Assembly (NCBI GenBank): GCA_003556955.1
Contig: PWQB01000491.1
Location: 1 to 6,725, forward strand
Source of the DNA: Nostocaceae cyanobacterium CSSed10_463m
Lineage (GTDB): Bacteria > Cyanobacteriota > Cyanobacteriia > Cyanobacteriales > Nostocaceae
DNA length: 6,725 nt
Direction of reading: 5' to 3'
The translations under genes and the position numbers were made by a program. Below are positions 1 to 4,713 of this stretch, piece by piece. The notes under the pieces are model-generated. The model worked only from the letters and a program-made list of their open reading frames with translations. It was not told where the DNA came from and ran no database searches. How positions within the stretch are numbered: position 1 is the stretch's first letter; each line of letters opens with the position of its first letter.

Positions 1-191
1 TAACCCTTTTCTATCACTCTAGAGAGAGAAAAATAAATGTAGGTTGGGTAGAACGTAGTGAAACCCAACAATGCCAAGGTCTTTGGGTGTTGGGTTGCGC
101 TGTGCTTAACCCAACCTACGCCTAAATTGATAAAAGCCTTGAAAATAAGGGTTTTAGATTTTTCTCTAGCGATAGTGATTAAAGAGGGCTA
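1..191. repeat. Long imperfect inverted repeat enclosing a smaller palindrome (MITE-like)
   Basis: Positions 1-34 and 158-191 are imperfect inverted repeats: by eye about 26 of 34 positions pair, with the inner 22 nt (13-34 against 158-179) matching at 18 of 22. The core AGAGAAAAAT at 25-34 pairs perfectly with ATTTTTCTCT at 158-167. The arms flank the palindrome at 39-119 and about 38 bp of unique sequence. No open frame of note lies inside. The left arm may extend beyond the window, so the true boundary is unknown. A non-autonomous mobile repeat is an inference from shape only. Confidence 0.5.
38..120. repeat. GTAGGTTGGG palindromic repeat
   Basis: The outer arms GTAGGTTGGGT (39-49) and ACCCAACCTAC (109-119) are inverted copies. 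Inner arms AACCCAACA (62-70) and TGTTGGGTT (88-96) pair perfectly, and CCAA/TTGG pairing continues towards the centre near 74-86. The result is an almost fully foldable element of about 80 bp. Repeats beginning with GTAGGTTGGGT are a familiar dispersed family in filamentous cyanobacteria (family knowledge). Nothing in it is coding. Confidence 0.75.
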
Positions 192-224
192 ACCCCATAA
201 GCACAAGGGCAGAGAGAATCATTA

Positions 225-230
225 TATACT
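225..230 (+). promoter_or_regulatory. Possible -10 element (TATACT) for the 264-740 gene
   Basis: TATACT lies 34 bp before the GTG start and is a good match to the sigma-70 type -10 consensus. No recognisable -35 hexamer sits 16-18 bp upstream. The call is therefore weak and rests on position and one hexamer only. Confidence 0.25.
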
Positions 231-263
231 GGATATGATGAAGAAATTCTATGTAGATCCAAA

Positions 264-740
264 GTGAACGCAACGTCCGATACTCAACTGATGGCGGAAC
301 GGCTAGAATCTCTCAAAGCTGGGATAATTGGGGGTTTTTCTCTGGGTATGGCTTTCCTGATTACCAGTGTAGTCAATACCCTAGTGTTAGCAAAGTACTT
401 TCCGATACTGGCAAGTCTGCAAAGAGAGATTAATTGGTATTGGGGACTGAGTGGAGGAATTGCAGCTTTCTCTGGCTTATTATTTGGTGTCACCTATCGC
501 TACATCATCCGCACAGATCAAAATCCTCAACTCAAATCGGGTGGTGTGATGGCTTTCGGTTTAGTGCGAGGCTTAACTTTTATAGACGGTACTCAGATAT
601 CTTTACCGGATTTTGTTCTAGCTGGGGAAAGTATATTGTGGTTTGCTATAGGGGCGATCGCTCTCGATACCACAATTAAAATCGGTTGGGTAAAACCTTT
701 TAAGTTGACTCAAGGGAGTGATGAAGCTAGCAAAAATTAA
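264..740 (+). CDS. Small multi-helix membrane protein, function unknown
   Basis: This frame encodes 158 residues from a GTG start. I do not recognise a named family, although it resembles conserved hypothetical membrane proteins of cyanobacteria. Hydrophobic segments lie at about residues 20-43, 58-82, 92-106 (weak) and 115-140, giving three to four membrane helices. The short charged N-terminus and hydrophilic C-terminal tail (KLTQGSDEASKN) flank them. No catalytic motif or signal peptide is visible. Neither the GTG at 264 nor the alternative ATG at 291 (residue 10) has a clear Shine-Dalgarno sequence; starting at 291 would lose only nine polar residues, so the start is unsettled. One HIP1 site (654-661) lies near the 3' end. 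Only 22-24 bp separate its stop from the P450 remnant downstream, so that remnant might be read through from this gene's promoter. Confidence 0.75.
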   Translation: MNATSDTQLMAERLESLKAGIIGGFSLGMAFLITSVVNTLVLAKYFPILASLQREINWYWGLSGGIAAFSGLLFGVTYRYIIRTDQNPQLKSGGVMAFGLVRGLTFIDGTQISLPDFVLAGESILWFAIGAIALDTTIKIGWVKPFKLTQGSDEASKN

Positions 741-752
741 AAGTTACACTGA

Positions 753-1499
753 AATAATCACAATGAAATTGCTGAACGTCGCCAGCAGAACTTGGAAAAT
801 CGGATTGATATCCTTTCATTGCTGATGTCAGCAGAAGATGAATCTGGTAATCCTATGACAGATCAGGAGTTACGCGATGAGTTGATGACTCTGTTGTTTG
901 CCGGATATGAAACCACAGCTACAGCACTGGCTTGGGGATTATATTTTATTCAAAAACACCCTGAAGTTAAAGAAAAACTGCTACAAGAACTGGATACCCT
1001 TGGTGATTCGCCAGATCCTATGAGCATTTTCCGCTTACCTTATCTGACGGCTGTTTGTAATGAAACCTTGCGGATTCATCCCGTGGCCATGTTGACATTT
1101 CCCAGAACAGTAAAAGAACCTGTGGAAATTTCGGGTTATGCTCTCGACCCTGGTACGATATTAGTAGGATCGATGTATTTGACTCACCAGCGTGAAGATT
1201 TATATCCAGAACCTAAGAAATTCAGACCAGAACGTTTTCTAGAACGTCAATTTTCTCCTTATGAGTTTATCCCCTTTGGCGGTGGTGTGCGTCGCTGTGT
1301 AGGTGAGGCTTTGGCAGTATTTGAACTGAAGCTTGTATTGGCAAAAATCCTGTCAAGCTATGAACTTGCATTGACTGATGATCAACCAGAAGTCCCCCGT
1401 CGTCGAGGTGTTACCCTTGCGCCTGGCCGTGGTGTGAATATGATGATTACAGGTAAGCGATCGCCTCAAAAATCTCCAGTCAGTATGGCAACAAATTAG
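753..1499 (+). pseudogene. 5'-truncated cytochrome P450 (CYP110-like), C-terminal half only
   Basis: The frame opens after a stop at 750-752 and reads EIAERRQQ from about 765 into a clear P450 C-terminal half. Counting from the TTG at 792 (235 residues), I see the I-helix oxygen-activation motif AGYETT (37-42), the K-helix ExxR as ETLR (91-94), PERF (146-149), and the haem-binding loop FGGGVRRCVG with ligand Cys169. The wording around these motifs (DILSLLMSA, TDQELRDELMTLL, FSPYEFIPFGGG) is typical of cyanobacterial CYP110, whose members oxidise fatty acids, hydrocarbons or sesquiterpenes. Full P450s run about 450 residues; roughly 200 N-terminal residues (helices A-H and the substrate-entry region) are absent and not found elsewhere in the window. 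P450-like sequence continues upstream of the TTG, so TTG is unlikely to be a natural start. No in-frame ATG or ribosome site exists. The remaining frame has no stop or frameshift, which points to recent loss or residual constraint. An active monooxygenase is very unlikely. Confidence 0.85.
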
Positions 1500-1542
1500 A
1501 CTCATAGCAGGGATAAATTACCAATTAGCGATAAAATTTATT

Positions 1543-1556
1543 CAGCACTCAGCACT
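1543..1556. repeat. CAGCACT heptamer repeat, left block (2 copies)
   Basis: Two perfect head-to-tail CAGCACT units occupy 1543-1556. The same heptamer resumes at 1629 in the same orientation, after a palindromic element. Short tandem heptamers (STRR type) are typical of heterocyst-forming cyanobacteria. Confidence 0.8.
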
Positions 1557-1564
1557 TGGTGTTC

Positions 1565-1619
1565 GGGCGGGTTTACTAAGGATTTCGACGAACCACAGAC
1601 TGACTGCTTAAACCCGCCC
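1565..1619. repeat. GGGCGGGTTTA palindromic repeat inserted between heptamer blocks
   Basis: GGGCGGGTTTA (1565-1575) and TAAACCCGCCC (1609-1619) form a perfect 11-bp inverted repeat around a 33-nt centre. Imperfect pairing extends a few bases outward, up to the flanking heptamers. This resembles a dispersed GGGCGGGTTTAC family of cyanobacterial extragenic palindromes. It lies downstream of the P450 remnant and could fold in RNA, but no T-run follows it, so I do not call it a terminator. Confidence 0.75.
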
Positions 1620-1628
1620 CTACCCACT

Positions 1629-1656
1629 CAGCACTCAGCACTCAGCACTCAGCACT
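1629..1656. repeat. CAGCACT heptamer repeat, right block (4 copies)
   Basis: Four perfect CAGCACT units run from 1629 to 1656 and end seven bases before the aminotransferase ATG. The block replaces the usual ribosome-binding region, and no purine-rich Shine-Dalgarno sequence is present between it and the start codon. Confidence 0.9.
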
Positions 1657-1662
1657 TTCCTT

Positions 1663-2850
1663 ATGGAATCCCTAACCTCCCGTATGCAGGCGGTACAGTC
1701 GCCAATCATTCCTGTGGTTGGGGAATTAATTAAAGATTCTCCCGGCACTATTTCTTTAGGACAGGGTGTAGTTTCATACAACCCACCGCCCGAAGCCATT
1801 GAGCTTTTACCCCGATTTTTAGCAGAATCTTCTAACAATTTATACCAAGCTGTTGAGGGAATCACCCCATTATTGGCAGCGTTGGCGGCAAAGTTACAAA
1901 CCTTCAACGGGATTGTAATTAATCAAGATAACTGCATTGTGGTGACTGCGGGCAGCAATATGGCGTTTATGAATGCTATTTTAGCCATTACTTCCCCTGG
2001 TGATGAAATTATCCTGAATACGCCTTATTATTTCAATCATGAGATGGCGATCGCAATGGCTGGTTGTCGAGCAGTATTGGTAGCCACAGATGCCAATTAT
2101 CAACTGCGTCCAGAGGCGATCGCCCAAGCAATTACCCCCAAAACACGAGCTATAGTTACCATATCCCCCAATAATCCCACGGGAGTTATTTATCCAGAAG
2201 CCGCATTAAAACAGGTAAATCAAATCTGTGGCACTCATGGCATTTACCACATTAGCGATGAAGCCTATGAATATTTTACCTACAACGGCGTAAAACACAT
2301 TTCTCCCGGCTCATTTAGTGGTAGTAGAGAGTACACCATTTCCCTGTATAGCCTTTCCAAAGCCTATGGTTTTGCTAGTTGGCGGATTGGCTATATGGTA
2401 ATTCCGCAACACTTGTTTGTCGCAGTCAAAAAAATTCAAGATACGATATTGATTTGTCCGCCAGTGGTTTCTCAGTATGCAGCGTTAGGAGCATTACAAG
2501 CCAAGGCAGAATATTTACAGAATAACATTGGAGCTATTGCCCAAGTCCGAGAAATAGTCATTGATGCTTTAAAACCCCTAGAAGGTTTATGTAGCATAGC
2601 TCCTGCCAATGGTGCATTTTACTTTTTTCTCAAAGTTCATACTCAGATGAATGCCTTTGAATTAGTTAAAAAGTTAATTCAAGAACATCAAGTAGCAGTG
2701 ATTCCCGGCACAACCTTCGGGATAGAATCAGGATGTTATCTGCGGGTTGCTTATGGTGCGCTGCAAAAAGATACCGCCAAAGCAGGTATAGAGAGATTAG
2801 TAAACGGTTTACAAGTTTTACTGCGGAATAGAGAAATCAGGAAAATTTAA
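1663..2850 (+). CDS. PLP-dependent class I/II aminotransferase
   Basis: The product is 395 residues, the usual length for fold-type I aspartate-aminotransferase-like enzymes, which move an amino group from an amino acid to a 2-oxo acid in the cytosol. Visible landmarks are LGQG (32-35), the YQAVEG substrate segment (61-66), VTAGSN (94-99) near the cofactor phosphate, SPNNPTG (168-174), SDEAY (198-202) with Asp199 expected to hold the PLP ring nitrogen, SLSK (230-233) with Lys233 as the Schiff-base lysine, WRIGY (240-244), and LRVAYG (360-365) with Arg361 as the likely substrate-carboxylate arginine. All key residues are present, so the enzyme looks active; its substrate cannot be told from sequence. 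The start is ATG 1663. An ATG at 1684 (residue 8) is possible, and neither has a good ribosome site. The upstream leader consists of repeats. HIP1 sites lie at 2047 and 2116. The gene converges with the SDR gene. Confidence 0.93.
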   Translation: MESLTSRMQAVQSPIIPVVGELIKDSPGTISLGQGVVSYNPPPEAIELLPRFLAESSNNLYQAVEGITPLLAALAAKLQTFNGIVINQDNCIVVTAGSNMAFMNAILAITSPGDEIILNTPYYFNHEMAIAMAGCRAVLVATDANYQLRPEAIAQAITPKTRAIVTISPNNPTGVIYPEAALKQVNQICGTHGIYHISDEAYEYFTYNGVKHISPGSFSGSREYTISLYSLSKAYGFASWRIGYMVIPQHLFVAVKKIQDTILICPPVVSQYAALGALQAKAEYLQNNIGAIAQVREIVIDALKPLEGLCSIAPANGAFYFFLKVHTQMNAFELVKKLIQEHQVAVIPGTTFGIESGCYLRVAYGALQKDTAKAGIERLVNGLQVLLRNREIRKI

Positions 2851-2878
2851 CCTGAAATTCCTGGATTAATCCATCTTT

Positions 2879-2908
2879 ATCTGTGTTAATCTGCGTCCAT
2901 CTGCGTTT
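2879..2908. repeat. Three imperfect ATCTGYGTYN decamers
   Basis: ATCTGTGTTA (2879), ATCTGCGTCC (2889) and ATCTGCGTTT (2899) are consecutive imperfect 10-bp units directly downstream of the aminotransferase. Such ATCTGCGT runs occur widely between genes in cyanobacteria. No function is evident. Confidence 0.6.
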
Positions 2909-2925
2909 GATATTTTATTCTATGT

Positions 2926-2956
2926 AGAGACGTTCCGGCGGAACGTCTCTTTATAT
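2926..2956. terminator. Perfect 11-bp hairpin between convergent genes, probable bidirectional terminator
   Basis: AGAGACGTTCC (2926-2936) and GGAACGTCTCT (2940-2950) form a perfect 11-bp stem with a GGC loop, followed on the + strand by TTATAT. It lies between the 3' ends of the aminotransferase (+) and the SDR gene (-), where a terminator for either strand is expected. The T-tract is weak, and this palindrome is also a dispersed cyanobacterial repeat type, so a terminator role is an inference from position. Confidence 0.5.
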
Positions 2957-2983
2957 TAATGCGGAACGTCTCTTTATATTAAT
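2938..2983. repeat. Perfect 23-bp tandem duplication overlapping the SDR stop codon
   Basis: The 23-bp unit starting GCGGAACGTCTC occurs at 2938-2960 and again at 2961-2983 with no mismatch. Each copy carries a right arm (GGAACGTCTCT) able to pair with the single left arm at 2926-2936. The second copy covers the stop codon (2979-2981) of the minus-strand gene and reaches into its last sense codon. Confidence 0.95.
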
Positions 2984-3656
2984 TTAGTATAAACTCCACA
3001 AACTCCGGTTCTCCAGCCAACATATTTTTGTCCACTGCGGACAAAGTTTTATTATGAGAAAGTTGAGAATTTAAACACTGACAAACTAACTGGGCGACAT
3101 CTGGACGATGAATAGTACCAACAATCCGGGGATCTTCAGTCAAAATCCCATTACCTGTTGCTGGTTCCGATTTTAAACCACCAGGACGAATAATGGTGTA
3201 AGTCAGTCCACTAGCAATTAAATGTTGTTCCGCCTTATCCTTTTCCACCAACACAGGGCCTAAAGTGGCTAAAGCTTGAGGCGGTAAAGCACCAGCGCTA
3301 TTACCAGTCCCAATAGAAGAAACTAAAATAAACCTTTGGACTCCAGCTTTAACTGCCGCATCAATAAGATTTTTGTTACCGAGGAAATCAGCCCTTTCAC
3401 CTTCTGAAGGTAAGCCCCCAATGGTACTAATAACTGTATGAATAGGCTGCTCTCCAAGCATAGCACCTTCTACATCGCTGACATTTAAAGCATCTCCCAT
3501 TACAGTTTTAACACCTATTGCTTCTAGTTCAGCAACAGCCGAGTCATTTCTCAGGAGTGCTTTTACCTGAAGATTTTGGGCGGTTAAGCATTTGGCAATT
3601 TCTCGACCAACACCACGACTCGCGCCTGCAAGAAAAATGTAAGATGTACTTGACAT
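2979..3656 (-). CDS. Atypical SDR-family NAD(P)-binding protein (NmrA/epimerase-like)
   Basis: The product is 225 residues with a Rossmann fold, about the usual length of single-domain atypical short-chain dehydrogenases. The N-terminal strand leads into GASRGVG (11-17), a glycine-rich dinucleotide loop. Arg36 after the second strand (ALLRN) suggests NADP(H) preference. Further signs are GDALN (54-58), STIGG (77-81), SSIG (113-116), KDKAE (139-143), IIRPGGL (155-161) and IHRPDVA (182-188), the last two being hallmarks of the SDR_a5/NmrA group. The classical YxxxK pair is not evident, as in many of this group, so it may be a redox sensor, scaffold or reductase; the substrate is unknown. The start is ATG 3656, with no strong Shine-Dalgarno sequence. 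Transcription is convergent with the aminotransferase and divergent from the gene at 3911. The stop codon lies inside a 23-bp tandem duplication. Confidence 0.9.
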   Translation of the reverse strand: MSSTSYIFLAGASRGVGREIAKCLTAQNLQVKALLRNDSAVAELEAIGVKTVMGDALNVSDVEGAMLGEQPIHTVISTIGGLPSEGERADFLGNKNLIDAAVKAGVQRFILVSSIGTGNSAGALPPQALATLGPVLVEKDKAEQHLIASGLTYTIIRPGGLKSEPATGNGILTEDPRIVGTIHRPDVAQLVCQCLNSQLSHNKTLSAVDKNMLAGEPEFVEFILN

Positions 3657-3694
3657 ATTAATTTAATTAATTTTGAAGTAAATAATCCTACAGA

Positions 3695-3724
3695 ATTTTA
3701 TCAGATCCTGGGCTGCTGGAACAA
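3695..3724 (-). promoter_or_regulatory. Candidate promoter of the SDR gene
   Basis: Reading the minus strand, TTGTTC (3724-3719) and TAAAAT (3700-3695) are separated by 18 bp and would start transcription roughly 30 bp before the ATG at 3656. Both hexamers are fair matches to the sigma-70 consensus. This was found by eye in AT-rich DNA, so chance matches are likely. Confidence 0.35.
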
Positions 3725-3844
3725 AGCCAGGTATCTTGGGGTGAATAACTTACAATGTGAGTTTGTTATTCTGGCAACAGATAAATTTGATTTCTGAAAT
3801 TAAAATATTAGTAGCAAAAATCACGGTTTTTCAATTAAAGCAAT

Positions 3845-3850
3845 TATACT
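3845..3850 (+). promoter_or_regulatory. Possible -10 element (TATACT) for the 3911-4291 gene
   Basis: TATACT lies 60 bp before the ATG, leaving a leader of about 54 nt. No convincing -35 hexamer is seen at the standard distance, so this is only a candidate. Confidence 0.3.
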
Positions 3851-3900
3851 CGGCACCATTGCCAGAAAAATTTTCTTTCAATCATCTAGGAAAACGGATC

Positions 3901-3904
3901 GGAG
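3901..3904 (+). promoter_or_regulatory. Shine-Dalgarno GGAG for the 3911 start
   Basis: GGAG ends six bases before the ATG at 3911. It is the only clear ribosome-binding sequence in the window and fixes the start of this small gene. Confidence 0.7.
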
Positions 3905-3910
3905 TCACCT

Positions 3911-4291
3911 ATGGGCAAGAAACAGCAAAAAAGTAAAGAAATATCTCCAGAAAAAGATAGCAGAGTTATTACTACCAGGAACATTTGGGGAATGACAATT
4001 GGCATTTTAGGAGTTTGCATTCCACTGTCATCTGTAACTAAAAGTGGTCCTATTTTACCTTTAACTGCTATTGCGGGTACAGCTATTAGTACTATTGCTG
4101 TTTGGCACTCTGATGAAAAAAAATTAAAATCTCAAGTTTTATTATCACAGCAGCTAGAGACGTTGCAACAAAGATTAGCAAATTTGGAAACAATAGTTAG
4201 TAGTGATGATTTTGAGTTAAATCAAAAGATAAAAGACATAGAAATAACTGAGCAAAATAAACCTAGCAAGAATCAAAAACCTGAGAGTTAA
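3911..4291 (+). CDS. Small two-helix membrane protein with coiled-coil tail, function unknown
   Basis: The product is 126 residues. A basic, polar N-terminus (MGKKQQKSKE) is followed by two hydrophobic segments at about residues 24-42 and 47-65, joined by a short turn (TKSGP), which suggests a membrane hairpin with both ends on the same side, probably cytoplasmic by the positive-inside rule. Residues 70-97 form a likely coiled coil, with leucines at 82, 85, 89 and 92 in 3-4-3 spacing, followed by a charged, probably disordered tail. No enzyme motif is visible. The start is well supported by GGAG six bases upstream. It is divergent from the SDR gene and 422 bp from the WD40 gene, so an operon is unlikely. 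I do not recognise a named family; a membrane anchor or oligomeric scaffold is possible but unproven. Confidence 0.78.
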   Translation: MGKKQQKSKEISPEKDSRVITTRNIWGMTIGILGVCIPLSSVTKSGPILPLTAIAGTAISTIAVWHSDEKKLKSQVLLSQQLETLQQRLANLETIVSSDDFELNQKIKDIEITEQNKPSKNQKPES

Positions 4292-4339
4292 TCAATATTA
4301 AATATCTATGGGAATCCGGTTTGGTTTCTGTTCGCGTAT

Positions 4340-4445
4340 CGTGGCGTAAAGCCTGACGGCATAGCTGCGCTTAGAGCCATACTTACTCGTAGAGGTAGGG
4401 AACAGGGAATCAAGGTATAGGTCGTTTTGTATGGCTTACGCCACG
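4340..4445. repeat. CGTGGCGTAAAGCC inverted-repeat element
   Basis: CGTGGCGTAAAGCC (4340-4353) pairs with GGCTTACGCCACG (4433-4445), with one bulged A. A second, competing pairing exists between AGCCATAC (4375-4382) and GTATGGCT (4429-4436), so the element can fold in two ways. The inner segment GGCATAGCTGCGCTTAGAGC is of a type I associate with dispersed Nostoc repeats. The 29-codon open frame starting inside the right arm at 4432 is not a convincing gene. Confidence 0.7.
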
Positions 4446-4566
4446 CAAGTTATCAAAATTCAAATAGGAGTCCTATATAGCAATGGATACTTTTTTATAG
4501 AGGCATTTAGTTTGATTTAAGAAACCAATTAATTACTGTGTTTAGGTAAACAGGATTTTGTGTTTC

Positions 4567-4634
4567 GGGAGTATCCCAATTTTGCAAATTTACTAAGTTA
4601 GCAGCTAGTCCATTTGGGATGCTCCCTGTTTTTC
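4567..4634. repeat. GGGAGTATCCCAA inverted repeat followed by a T-run
   Basis: GGGAGTATCCCAA (4567-4579) pairs with TTGGGATGCTCCC (4614-4626) at 12 of 13 positions, and the exception is a G-U pair in RNA. The loop is 34 nt. TGTTTTTCT follows the right arm on the + strand, so the structure could end transcripts coming from upstream. The sequence TGTTT borders both sides (4561-4565 and 4627-4631, with one extra C on the left), which might be a target duplication but is too short to trust. Confidence 0.65.
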
Positions 4635-4713
4635 TGGTTAATTAGCGGTTATACCTTGAGTAATAATCTTGGTATACCTGATCTTAGTATGCAACAATGT
4701 TGGATGACAACGA

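Larger units (their letters stand above)
4292..4713. other. 422-bp non-coding gap rich in repeats
   Basis: I see no credible gene here. The gap holds two long inverted repeats (4340-4445 and 4567-4626, listed separately), a 13-bp palindrome ATAGGA-G-TCCTAT at 4464-4476, and a direct repeat TATACCT (4650-4656 and 4673-4679) before the WD40 gene. Its last 60 bp must carry any proximal promoter for that gene; TAGTAT at 4685-4690 is a weak -10 candidate without a matching -35. Confidence 0.7.

Noticed and set aside
434..679. 81-codon frame overlapping the membrane-protein gene on the same strand
   Set aside because: It is a shadow frame with an unnatural composition (rich in W, S, R and H) lying wholly inside the better-supported 264-740 frame.
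1543..1656. CRISPR array
   Set aside because: The repeats are only 7 bp, contiguous and without spacers; the interrupting sequence is a palindrome and no cas gene is present.
1635..1907. 90-codon minus-strand frame over the aminotransferase start
   Set aside because: It is antisense to conserved aminotransferase sequence, and part of it derives from the heptamer repeat.
753..2850. Biosynthetic cluster of P450 plus aminotransferase plus reductase
   Set aside because: The P450 is truncated, the reductase is on the opposite strand, repeats separate the genes and no core synthase is present; nearness alone does not support a pathway.
4340..4445. tRNA or structured small RNA gene
   Set aside because: The fold is a simple long-arm inverted repeat with no cloverleaf, no T-loop consensus and no CCA; it fits a dispersed repeat better.
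4432..4521. 29-codon open frame beginning ATGGCTTACGCC in the gap before the WD40 gene
   Set aside because: It starts inside the arm of an inverted repeat, has no ribosome-binding site and shows no protein-like pattern; it is a by-product of the repeat.
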